Shown in pieces: positions 1 through 7,447 of a DNA stretch of 64,000 nt. The translations under genes were made by a program, and so were the position numbers. The notes beneath the pieces are model-generated. The model saw nothing but the letters and a program-made list of their open reading frames with translations, was not told where the DNA came from and did no database searches. The DNA is taken from the NCBI RefSeq assembly GCF_001650695.1, contig NZ_LWQS01000082.1, positions 1 through 64,000 on the forward strand. Direction: 5' to 3'. The DNA comes from Chloroflexus islandicus (GTDB taxonomy: Bacteria > Chloroflexota > Chloroflexia > Chloroflexales > Chloroflexaceae). Every line of letters begins with the position of its first letter. The first letter of the stretch is position 1.

Positions 1-180
1 GCCCCCGAAGCAATCTCCCGCTTCAGCGCGAACGAACGCTGAGTGGTGCATGCCGTGCTCGCAGGAGATTGCTTCGCTGCGCTCCGCTCCGCTCGCAAGG
101 ACAAACGGGGTGCGGGGAGCGTGCCCGCCTGTCATTGCGAGGGGGCGCAGCCCCTGAAGCAATCGCCTCTGCACCAACCG
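1..180. repeat. Dispersed CATTGCGAG/GCAAT repeat cluster
   Basis: This gene-free stretch is built from head-to-head and head-to-tail copies of an imperfect palindrome family. One edge reads GTCATTGCGAG and the other GAAGCAATCnCC, or the reverse complement. Here GAAGCAATCTCCC lies near position 7, GGAGATTGCTTCGCTGCG near 63 and TGTCATTGCGAGGGGGCGCA near 129. The same family recurs near 15.8-16.6, 19.4, 32.8-33.6, 36.3-37.0, 47.5-47.8 and 49.9-50.2 kb. Short reading frames inside it are not credible genes. Confidence 0.8.
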
Positions 181-186
181 GCGCTA

Positions 187-216
187 TTGACAGCGTCTCA
201 ATTTTCAACGTATGAT
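187..216 (+). promoter_or_regulatory. Candidate sigma70-type promoter for the first prenyltransferase
   Basis: TTGACA at 187-192 is followed, after 18 bases, by TATGAT at 211-216. It lies about 75 bases upstream of the ATG at 290. It is an excellent match to a housekeeping -35/-10 pair, but it is a sequence-only prediction. Confidence 0.5.
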
Positions 217-289
217 AAAAGTGTCAGAGGTTGAATCTTTATCATTCCTAATTAGTGTAGACACACAAATCATCCATAGGTCATTTCTC

Positions 290-1201
290 ATGCCAAGACA
301 CTTGCGTCTGCTCTACGATTTTGCCCGCCCGCACACCATCATCGCCACCAGCGTTCAAGTTCTAACCATGCTCATTATCGTCGCCGGCTGGCGTCCGCTG
401 ACCCCCGATCTGATCGGATTGGCGCTGGCCACGTTGATCGTCTGTTTGGCGCTCAATCTCTATGTCGTCGGTATCAACCAACTCACCGATATCGAAATCG
501 ATCTCGTCAATAAGCCATGGCTGCCGATAGCTGCCGGTCGCTTGAGCGCCAGCGCGGGCCGGCGCATTGTGGCTGCCGCGTTAGCGATTGCCCTGATCGG
601 CGCGGCGTTGCTGAGTTGGGCGCTTTGGCTGACGGTGGCTGTGATTGCGTTGATCGGTTCGCTCTATTCCCTGCCGCCCTTACGCCTCAAGCGGCAGCCG
701 CTGGCGGCGGCGCTGAGCATCGCGAGCGCGCGCGGTGTGATTGCTAATGTCGGCTTGGCGTTTCACTATCAGAGCCGGTTAGGCGTGGAGCTGCCGCTCA
801 CAACGCTCATTCTGGCCGGGGTCTTCTTTTTCGGTTTCGCGCTGGTGATTGCGCTCTACAAAGACCTGCCCGACGATCGCGGCGATCGCCTCTACCAGAT
901 CGAGACGCTCACGACGCGCTGGGGGCCGCAGCGGGTGTTGCAGCTTGGCCGCCTCTTGCTAACCGGCTGTTATCTGCTGCCGATTGCGGTTGGCTTGTGG
1001 TCGTTGCCGGCCTTTGCCGCCGCCTTTCTCGCCCTGAGCCACGCGATCGTGATTGCGCTCTTTTGGTGGGCGAGTTTTCGGGTTGATCTGCGCCAGCAAC
1101 AGTCGATCATGAACTTTTATATGTTCTTGTGGGGCATTTTTTATACTGAGTTTGCCTTGTTGAGTATTTATCAATTGACTGATACATTGGGGCAGGCGTG
1201 A
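290..1201 (+). CDS. UbiA-family prenyltransferase, homogentisate phytyltransferase-like
   Basis: This is a 303-residue integral membrane protein of the UbiA superfamily, which transfers a prenyl or phytyl chain from its diphosphate to an aromatic acceptor. The first aspartate-rich motif is at about residues 63-79, NQLTDIEIDLVNKPWLP. This NQxxDxxxDxxNKPxLP form is typical of homogentisate phytyl/solanesyl transferases. The second motif, KDLPDDRGD, is at about 191-199 and is followed by a TRWG signature. Around eight hydrophobic helices are visible. The ATG at 290 is chosen over the upstream in-frame start at 212 because the conserved protein begins there and an AGG lies 9 bases before it. A strong promoter-like pair precedes it. 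A second UbiA gene follows 63 bases downstream, so the two may share a transcript and serve quinone or chlorophyll-side-chain chemistry. The exact acceptor is not determined. Confidence 0.85.
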   Translation: MPRHLRLLYDFARPHTIIATSVQVLTMLIIVAGWRPLTPDLIGLALATLIVCLALNLYVVGINQLTDIEIDLVNKPWLPIAAGRLSASAGRRIVAAALAIALIGAALLSWALWLTVAVIALIGSLYSLPPLRLKRQPLAAALSIASARGVIANVGLAFHYQSRLGVELPLTTLILAGVFFFGFALVIALYKDLPDDRGDRLYQIETLTTRWGPQRVLQLGRLLLTGCYLLPIAVGLWSLPAFAAAFLALSHAIVIALFWWASFRVDLRQQQSIMNFYMFLWGIFYTEFALLSIYQLTDTLGQA

Positions 1202-1228
1202 ACGCTGTTGTTAAAGACGGGTTTAGCA

Positions 1229-1249
1229 TGCGGCAGTTAAACTGCCGCA
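1229..1249. repeat. Short hairpin between the two prenyltransferase genes
   Basis: TGCGGCAGTT and AACTGCCGCA form 10-base arms around a single A. It sits 28 bases after the first gene and 15 bases before the second. It has no T-run. It may be one of the small dispersed palindromes seen elsewhere in the window, or an mRNA-processing or attenuation hairpin. Confidence 0.5.
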
Positions 1250-1264
1250 CTCCATATCAGAACG

Positions 1265-2191
1265 ATGGTCACTAACTGGTTGGCTAGCACCATTGATCTC
1301 ATCAAACTTGGCCGCCCGCTCCATCTGATCGGCGGCGCGATCTTTTACGGGGTCGGCGTGGCCGCCGCCGGATCAACGCTGCGCGATGGCGGGTTGGCGT
1401 TGCTTGGCCTTGCCACCGCCTTGAGCGCGCAGTTGATGAACCATTACAGCAACGACTATTTCGACCACGACGCGGATCTTGCCAACCCGACCCCGACCCG
1501 CTGGTCGGGCGGCAGCCGCGTCTTGCCGGCAGGCCGGTTGCCGGCGCAAGCGGCGCTGGCAGCAGCGATCGGTTGGGGGACGCTGGCCATCATCTTGGCC
1601 GTACTGAGCGCGGCGCGCTCGCCGAACCCAGCGTTGAGCGCCGGGGTGTTGGGCTTGGCGATTGCGCTGGCGTGGGTCTACAGCGGGCCGCCGCTCTACC
1701 TGCACCGGCGCGGCTGGGGTGAAGCGACCGGCGCGGTGTTGGTGCCGGGAATGACTGCATTGGCCGGGTTTATGCTCCAGACCGGCACGATCCAGCCTAT
1801 CATCATTCTCGCGATCATCCCGCTCTGCCTGCTGCAATTCGCGATGCTGGTCGCCGTTAGCTTGCCTGATGTCGCCGGTGATCGGGTGGTGGGGAAACGC
1901 ACGCTAGCCGTGATCGTCGGCCCGCAACGGGCAGCGCAGTGGCAAACCATCGCCATCGGCGCTGCGTTTGCAATCCTGCCCCTCCTGATCCTCGGCGGCG
2001 TGCCGTGGCCGGTGGCGGTCGGGCCGCTTGCCACCGCCCCCATCGGGCTTTGGCTAATCAGCCGCTTACGGGCCGGGGCATGGGCCGAGCCGGCGGCATG
2101 GGACGGATTAGGTTTCTGGAGCATCGGCCAATTGGTGGGTAGCGCTGGGATGATGGTGCTGGGGTTTGTGCTCTCGGCATGGTCGCAATAG
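1265..2191 (+). CDS. UbiA-family prenyltransferase, MenA-like
   Basis: This is a 308-residue polytopic membrane protein of the UbiA superfamily. The first prenyl-diphosphate/Mg binding motif is NDYFDHDAD at about residues 63-71, and the second is LPDVAGDRVVGKRTLAV at about 199-215. The NDYFD form is characteristic of 1,4-dihydroxy-2-naphthoate prenyltransferase (MenA) and related UbiA proteins. A role in menaquinone synthesis is therefore plausible but not proven; other men genes are absent from the window. The ATG is preceded by a hairpin rather than an obvious strong ribosome-binding site. The gene converges on the cyclase-family gene with a shared hairpin at 2191-2220. Confidence 0.8.
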   Translation: MVTNWLASTIDLIKLGRPLHLIGGAIFYGVGVAAAGSTLRDGGLALLGLATALSAQLMNHYSNDYFDHDADLANPTPTRWSGGSRVLPAGRLPAQAALAAAIGWGTLAIILAVLSAARSPNPALSAGVLGLAIALAWVYSGPPLYLHRRGWGEATGAVLVPGMTALAGFMLQTGTIQPIIILAIIPLCLLQFAMLVAVSLPDVAGDRVVGKRTLAVIVGPQRAAQWQTIAIGAAFAILPLLILGGVPWPVAVGPLATAPIGLWLISRLRAGAWAEPAAWDGLGFWSIGQLVGSAGMMVLGFVLSAWSQ

Positions 2192-2220
2192 GATGGGGGC
2201 GCTATGATGCGCCCCCATCC
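2191..2220. terminator. Bidirectional hairpin terminator between convergent genes
   Basis: A 12-bp perfect stem, GGATGGGGGCGC with GCGCCCCCATCC, has a 6-base loop. It sits exactly between the ends of two convergent genes (prenyltransferase ending 2191, cyclase ending 2231). There is no U-tract, as is common for GC-rich genomes. Confidence 0.6.
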
Positions 2221-2230
2221 CGCCTTCAGA

Positions 2231-3058
2231 TCACCACAACGCAAACACCCGGCTTGGCCCGCCTGAGCCGGCAGCGATCTTCGGCGCGCCAACCACCAGC
2301 GTCGCACCACTCGGCGGGATCGACTCAAGATTAGCCAGATTCTCCAAGCCCCAGCGGTTCGTCGGCAAAATGGTGTAATGCACCGCAAACGTGGTCGAGG
2401 GGCCGTGATCGATGCTCAGCGTATCGACGCCGATACCGCTGATGTTCCGCTCGGTGAGCAGAAAATCGACGGCGTCCTTGCCAAAGCCGGGGAAGTGCAT
2501 GACCCCGCTCGAATCGGTATTGCGGAACAGCTCGACCGAATGGGCCCGCGCCCCCCAACCGCTCGCCATCAACACCGCTGCATTGTTTGGAATCCGGCCA
2601 TAGCGCCGCTCCCATGCCCGAATATCGTCTGGAGTGACAACCGTATCAGGGTCGCGCGCAGCCCGCTCGGTAATGTTGATTACCACCGCCGGCACCACCA
2701 GTGACTGCACCGGAATCTGATCGACGAACAGACCGTTGGGGGCAAAATGCACCGGCGCGTCCATGTGGGTGCCCGAATGCTCCCAGTAATTGAGGATGCT
2801 GCCGTAGTAGCCATCGCGATCATGAAAGACCACCGGCGTAATTTGGAACGGCGCCGCACCGGGGAAGAGCGGGAACTGGGTACCGAGCAGATGGGTCAGA
2901 TCGGCCACATTGCTAAAGCTGGCGCGCGACACCGGCGCTGCCTCAGCGGCGAACGGCGCGGCGAGCGCCGCCACTGCCGCACCCAAACCAAACTTAAGCA
3001 AACTGCGGCGGTTGATTTCCGGCGACTGGATCGATTCGATAAATCGAGGCGGGCACAT
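2231..3058 (-). CDS. Tat-exported cyclase/kynurenine formamidase-like metal hydrolase
   Basis: The protein has 275 residues. It carries a twin-arginine signal (NRRSLLKF at about residues 16-23) followed by an Ala-rich hydrophobic stretch and a likely cleavage site after AEA, so it should be exported folded. The mature part has the cyclase-family metal site, HSGTHMDAPVHF at about 94-105, the HxGTHxDxPxHF signature of kynurenine formamidase-like hydrolases (PF04199). A later conserved block, GVDTLSIDHG, supports the family. The start at 3058 has AAAGGAG 9 bases upstream; longer in-frame starts reach into the intergenic region without a signal peptide. The substrate cannot be told: this family includes amide, ester and cyclic-imide hydrolases. 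Confidence 0.85.
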   Translation of the reverse strand: MCPPRFIESIQSPEINRRSLLKFGLGAAVAALAAPFAAEAAPVSRASFSNVADLTHLLGTQFPLFPGAAPFQITPVVFHDRDGYYGSILNYWEHSGTHMDAPVHFAPNGLFVDQIPVQSLVVPAVVINITERAARDPDTVVTPDDIRAWERRYGRIPNNAAVLMASGWGARAHSVELFRNTDSSGVMHFPGFGKDAVDFLLTERNISGIGVDTLSIDHGPSTTFAVHYTILPTNRWGLENLANLESIPPSGATLVVGAPKIAAGSGGPSRVFALW

Positions 3059-3148
3059 CAGGCAACTCTCCTTTGCTGAACGCGGATCCAACACCATGAT
3101 GACTGGCAAGACACCTTGCCACGATAATGACGATGGCAAGCGACCACC

Positions 3149-3685
3149 TTACGCCTCTATTCGCTCAACCTGCCCCCGCAGCGCCTGCGGCTGCAACACT
3201 GCCAGCAACACCGGGCAGAGCCGTTCCAGATCGGCCTGCAGCGCGGCCATCTCGCTATCGCTCACTTCGCCACGGTAACGAACGGTGTAGCGTAGATCGG
3301 TTGGCGCAATCGGCGCCTCATCGCTGACGGCCATTGCGCCGCGATAATCGATCTGGCCGGTCACCTCGACTTGGAGATCATCGAGAGCCAGCTCACGATC
3401 GGCGGCAATCGCCAGCGCCGAATGAGCGATACAACTGGCCATCGCAGCCAGCAGCAATTCAGGCGCATTCGGCCCCAGATCGTAGCCGCCGAGCGCCGGC
3501 CCCGAATCGCTCAGCACCGTGTGATCGCGAACCCGCACGGGACGCAGACCGGTGCCGGCAGCCACCGATACCGTTGCGCGCAGCGGCGTCGGGGCCGGCG
3601 GCTGTTCGCGCAAGCGCGCGCGGAAGGCGGCTAGCGCCTGCCGCTTGCGGGCTAAAAACTCGCGTAAACTCCAGATCGGAGCCAT
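3149..3685 (-). CDS. OsmC-family protein
   Basis: The protein has 178 residues and an OsmC/Ohr fold. The first redox cysteine is C85 in AMASCIAHSA and the second is C157 in LERLCPVL, the two positions expected for thiol-dependent hydroperoxide reductases of this superfamily. An arginine/alanine-rich N-terminal stretch of about 35 residues precedes the fold. The start at 3685 has a GGGAGG ribosome-binding site; a longer in-frame frame to 3874 is not supported. It is a stand-alone gene facing away from the sensor kinase. It is probably cytoplasmic, with a role in peroxide or acyl-thiol detoxification, but whether it is Ohr, OsmC or another subgroup is not resolved. Confidence 0.8.
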   Translation of the reverse strand: MAPIWSLREFLARKRQALAAFRARLREQPPAPTPLRATVSVAAGTGLRPVRVRDHTVLSDSGPALGGYDLGPNAPELLLAAMASCIAHSALAIAADRELALDDLQVEVTGQIDYRGAMAVSDEAPIAPTDLRYTVRYRGEVSDSEMAALQADLERLCPVLLAVLQPQALRGQVERIEA

Positions 3686-3922
3686 AGCGCCTCCCTTCGA
3701 TAATGACGTTGCTCTCAGCGACAGAAGCGGATACGATATGGTGTAGAGTGCAGTAGTGCTATTGCTGCACTCAATCGGCGGCGATGTCCTGTCCGCCAAA
3801 GTTCGGAGCGTATGTTTGCCACCAGATACAACGGGAATTTTGCCTATTATCCATCGCCTCCATGTTCCTGTCAAGCAGCGATTCCGCGTTAGCTATTTCG
3901 GCTACAATATCAACACGAGATG

Positions 3923-3960
3923 GTGCGTCAGCAACTTAGTCACTATCAAACCTGACGCAC
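3923..3960. promoter_or_regulatory. Inverted repeat just upstream of the hybrid kinase
   Basis: GTGCGTCAG (3923-3931) and CTGACGCAC (3952-3960) are perfect 9-base inverted arms separated by 20 bases. They end 10 bases before the kinase start. They could be an operator for a dimeric regulator or a 5' mRNA hairpin controlling translation. Confidence 0.4.
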
Positions 3961-3969
3961 TGGGGGATA

Positions 3970-6900
3970 ATGATGCTGTTCAACGCCACGATCACAATTG
4001 GTCTCCTTTGGCTGGTCTGCCTGATTGCCATGGGCGTCGCGATCTATCTCTGGCCACGCCGCAGCGTCGCCGGAGGATACGAATTTCTCTTGATGCTCGC
4101 CGCCATTGTGGTCTGGGCCGGCGCCGATGCGCTGGAATTGAGCGCAACCACGCTAGAGAGTAAGCTTTTTTGGCGGCTTGTCCAACAGGTTGGCATCGTC
4201 ATATTGCCGTCTAGTTGGCTCCTGTTCACCTTTGCGTATCTCGATTTTCAACCGTGGAGCCGTTCGCGCGCGCGTTGGCTACTCTTCGCTTTCCCCCTGT
4301 TCACCTTGCTCATTGCGTTTACCAACCACGAGCATCACCTGTTCTTTCACGAAGTCAGCCTGAGCCTGCATGATCCGCCGCACCTCGAAATCATTCCCGG
4401 ACGGTGGTTTTGGGTGCATATTGGCTATTCGTATATCTGTCTCACCGCCGGATTAGCCCTTATTACCGGCGCCTTCTGGCAAACCTCGCCGCTCTTCCGG
4501 CGGCAAGCAATCTTCATCGGGCTAGGGTTTCTCTTCCCTTTCTTGTTTAACTGGTCATATTTAAGCCAAGTTACCCTCTTGGGGGTTGATACCACTCCGG
4601 TTTCGTTTTTGCTCTCAGCGCCGTTTATTATTACCGGGTTGTACCGCTACCGGTTTCTTCACCTTGTGCCAGTTGCCCGCGATCGCTTGATTGAGGCAAT
4701 GGCCGATGCGATGATTGTGACTGATCAATCCGGGAGGATTATCGACCTCAACCCAGCAGCCCAACGGCTGTTCAATCATGTAGCGCAAGTGAACACCCTG
4801 TTGGCCGAAACGCTTGACTGGCCGGCCTTAATCAAAGCCGCCCAATCACATCATCCGGTACGGATCGAACTCAATTGCCCTGAACATCCTGATCGCTTCT
4901 TTGATATCACGATCGATCCACTCTATGATCGGAATGGCCAGTTCAATGGCCGTATCTTTGTGTTTCGCGAAATTACCGAGCGGAAGCGCGTTGAACAACG
5001 CTTGCACGAAGCATTGCAGCGCTTCACCGATATGATTGAACGAACGCCGCTGGTCGCCATTCAGCGGTTTGATCGCCACGGCGTTGTGTTGGAATGGAAC
5101 CGGGTCTGTGAGCAGTTTTACGGCTACACTGCGGCTGAGGCATGCGGCCGCCGCCTGCAAGACCTCATGCTCAGTGGGAATGAGATCGCCGAATTCGAGC
5201 GCCAAATCGAACAGATCTGGACGAGCGGCCAAGCGCCGCCACCGCGCACGTGGCAGGTTCACACCAAAACCGGCGAGGTGCGCTGGCTCTATTCAGCGAT
5301 GTTTCCCCTCTTTGCCCATGGCCAGGTAAGTGACATTGTCTGCATGGATGTGGACATTACCGAGATCCGTCTCGCCAGTGACAATCTGCGCCGCCAGCGC
5401 GATCAATTAGCCGCATTGCACCGATTGACGCTTGATTGGCTCAATCGTCGTGAGATGAATGATCTCTTGCAAGCGATTACCGACAGCGCCTATCGGGTGC
5501 TCAATGTGAGCTATACCGAATTGTTGCTGGCTGAAGATGAGAACACGTTAGTGTTACGGGCCTGTACGCCATCGCTGCCCCGTCAGGTCATGCGACGTGA
5601 AACGCCGACCAATGCCCCCCTTTCTTGGCGCGCGTTTCGCGATCGCCAGCCCGCGATCGTGCTCAACTACACGGCATGGCCGGAACATACGCCTGATTAT
5701 GAGCAGTTCAATTTCGGCCCAGCAATGACTTTGCCGATTATTGTCGGCGATGAATGTCTTGGAGTGATCGGAATAGCGCGTGATCAGCGTGGCTCGCCGT
5801 TCACAACCGACGAGATCCAGCATGCGATGCTGCTCACGCAACTAGCGGCGCTGGTGCTCGACAGCTCAAACCTGTACGCCGCTGCGCAGCGCGAAATTGA
5901 GGAACGGAAGCAGGCCGAACAACAGCAAGCGAAATTGCAGGCCCAACTTTTACAAGCCCAAAAGATGGAGGCCATCGGGCAATTGGCCGGCGGCATTGCG
6001 CACGATTTCAACAATATCTTGACGGTGATTACCGGCAGTGTTGAGCTAGCGTTACTGGAACTGGAAGCAGATCACCCGATCTATCCTGAACTCGAATCGA
6101 TTCGCCAGAGCACCAACCGCGCCACCGAACTCGTGCGCCAATTGCTCACCTTTGCCCGTCGCCAACCGGGCCAGCCGCAATTAATCGATGTCAATCGCCA
6201 GATCAACGATACAATGAATATGATGAAGCGATTGATCGGCGAGCATATTCAGCTCAAGCTCGAATTGAGCCAAGGGATCGATCAGGTGCTTATCGATCCG
6301 CACCAGTTTGAGCAGATACTGATCAATCTGGTGGTGAATGCACGTGATGCAATGCCAAACGGCGGCACATTGAGCATTCACACGGCTAGCCAGTATTTCA
6401 GCCCCGGCGAGATACCAGTCTTTAGCCAAGCGCAGGCCGGCAAGTACGTGCTGCTCACTGTCGCCGATACCGGGATTGGGATTGATGAATCCATCCGGCC
6501 CCATATCTTCGAGCCGTACTTTACCACGAAACCAATCGGGAAGGGCAGCGGCCTCGGCTTGGCCATCTGTAACGGGATCGTGAGCCAGCATGGCGGTTTT
6601 CTGATTGTCGAAAGCCAGCCAAATACCGGCAGTTGTTTTACCGTCGCCTTACCGGCAGCGGCGAGCGCGCCTATGACCATCCACGATCAGATAGACGCTG
6701 AGCCAGTAATTGACGCCAGCGGTCACGAAACGATTTTGCTGGTGGAAGATGAACCGCATGTGCGCCAACTTGCGACCCGGTTGCTGCGCGAGCATGGCTA
6801 CACGGTATTGGAAGCGTCCCAAGCGCGCGAAGCGCTCCAACTAGCCCACCAATACGGTAATGACCTGCAACTGATGCTCACCGATATTGTGCTGCCACAG

Positions 6901-7086
6901 ATGGACGGTGTTGCCTTGGCGCGCCAGATGCAAGCCTTGCTGCCTCATCTGCGCGTGATTTTGATGTCGGGGTACTTGCAACATCTCCAATCCCGCCATG
7001 AGCTGCCGTACCCGGTGTTGAGCAAGCCCTTCAGCCGCCAGCAGTTGTTAGCAATCATCCGGCAAACGATCGATCAACCCTCGTGA
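3970..7086 (+). CDS. Hybrid sensor histidine kinase (7TM-PAS-PAS-GAF-HisKA-HATPase-REC)
   Basis: The protein has 1038 residues. The N-terminus (about 1-225) holds seven hydrophobic helices resembling the 7TM histidine-kinase input region. Two PAS domains follow (about 230-345 and 350-475), then a GAF domain (about 490-630). A coiled-coil glutamine-rich linker leads into the HisKA domain with the phospho-accepting His678 in GGIAHDFNN. The ATPase domain is at about 765-895, with DTGIGID and GSGLGLAI boxes. A C-terminal receiver (about 915-1035) has acceptor Asp972 in LTDIVLPQMDG. It should autophosphorylate and pass phosphate internally, so an Hpt or other output partner must lie elsewhere. The start is one of tandem ATGs behind GGGGGATA. 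A 92-residue membrane protein follows 10 bases later. The signal sensed is unknown. Confidence 0.92.
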   Translation: MMLFNATITIGLLWLVCLIAMGVAIYLWPRRSVAGGYEFLLMLAAIVVWAGADALELSATTLESKLFWRLVQQVGIVILPSSWLLFTFAYLDFQPWSRSRARWLLFAFPLFTLLIAFTNHEHHLFFHEVSLSLHDPPHLEIIPGRWFWVHIGYSYICLTAGLALITGAFWQTSPLFRRQAIFIGLGFLFPFLFNWSYLSQVTLLGVDTTPVSFLLSAPFIITGLYRYRFLHLVPVARDRLIEAMADAMIVTDQSGRIIDLNPAAQRLFNHVAQVNTLLAETLDWPALIKAAQSHHPVRIELNCPEHPDRFFDITIDPLYDRNGQFNGRIFVFREITERKRVEQRLHEALQRFTDMIERTPLVAIQRFDRHGVVLEWNRVCEQFYGYTAAEACGRRLQDLMLSGNEIAEFERQIEQIWTSGQAPPPRTWQVHTKTGEVRWLYSAMFPLFAHGQVSDIVCMDVDITEIRLASDNLRRQRDQLAALHRLTLDWLNRREMNDLLQAITDSAYRVLNVSYTELLLAEDENTLVLRACTPSLPRQVMRRETPTNAPLSWRAFRDRQPAIVLNYTAWPEHTPDYEQFNFGPAMTLPIIVGDECLGVIGIARDQRGSPFTTDEIQHAMLLTQLAALVLDSSNLYAAAQREIEERKQAEQQQAKLQAQLLQAQKMEAIGQLAGGIAHDFNNILTVITGSVELALLELEADHPIYPELESIRQSTNRATELVRQLLTFARRQPGQPQLIDVNRQINDTMNMMKRLIGEHIQLKLELSQGIDQVLIDPHQFEQILINLVVNARDAMPNGGTLSIHTASQYFSPGEIPVFSQAQAGKYVLLTVADTGIGIDESIRPHIFEPYFTTKPIGKGSGLGLAICNGIVSQHGGFLIVESQPNTGSCFTVALPAAASAPMTIHDQIDAEPVIDASGHETILLVEDEPHVRQLATRLLREHGYTVLEASQAREALQLAHQYGNDLQLMLTDIVLPQMDGVALARQMQALLPHLRVILMSGYLQHLQSRHELPYPVLSKPFSRQQLLAIIRQTIDQPS

Positions 7087-7096
7087 GAGGTGAGGT

Positions 7097-7375
7097 ATGG
7101 AACAAATCGCTGGTTTTCTGATTGCACTCCTCGTCACGCTCTTGCTTGGTCTGATCGGATTCTTTGCATGGCGGTATTGGCGTGAACAGGTCAACATCTC
7201 ACCCGAAGACGAAGAACTGCTGCGCGAGATTGCCGAACTAAACGACCGGCAGGCGAACCGGATCAGTGATCAACGTTTGCGTTCCGGCATTGATCCCGAT
7301 GAGGCGTGGCGGATTATGGTGCAACGCGGCCAACGCAGCCGCCGCCGCCCCACCGGAACATCCCGCCGAAAATGA
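7097..7375 (+). CDS. Small single-pass membrane protein, unknown function
   Basis: The product has 92 residues. One transmembrane helix occupies about residues 5-27 (GFLIALLVTLLLGLIGFFAW). An acidic stretch (EDEELLREIAELNDRQ) and a strongly basic tail (RSRRRPTGTSRRK) follow. A GTGAGGT ribosome-binding site precedes the ATG. It begins 10 bases after the hybrid kinase stop and is probably cotranscribed, so it may be an accessory of that kinase, but no family is recognised. A 38-bp perfect palindrome follows. Confidence 0.65.
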   Translation: MEQIAGFLIALLVTLLLGLIGFFAWRYWREQVNISPEDEELLREIAELNDRQANRISDQRLRSGIDPDEAWRIMVQRGQRSRRRPTGTSRRK

Positions 7376-7409
7376 TTATGGTGCGGCGTATTTGGAGAAC
7401 CGAAGGACA

Positions 7410-7447
7410 CACGTGTAGAGCCGCACGGCCGTGCGGCTCTACACGTG
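7410..7447. repeat. 38-bp perfect palindrome at a convergent gene junction
   Basis: The sequence reads identically on both strands, with CACGTGTAGAGCCGCACG on the left half. It lies between the small membrane protein and the MFS gene and supplies the final codons (His-Val) and TAG stop of the MFS gene. It can act as a bidirectional terminator hairpin. Its core, GAGCCGCACGGCCGTGCGGCTC, is the best-preserved member of a short palindrome family seen again near 26.69, 26.75, 30.04, 30.10 and 33.60 kb. Confidence 0.75.
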
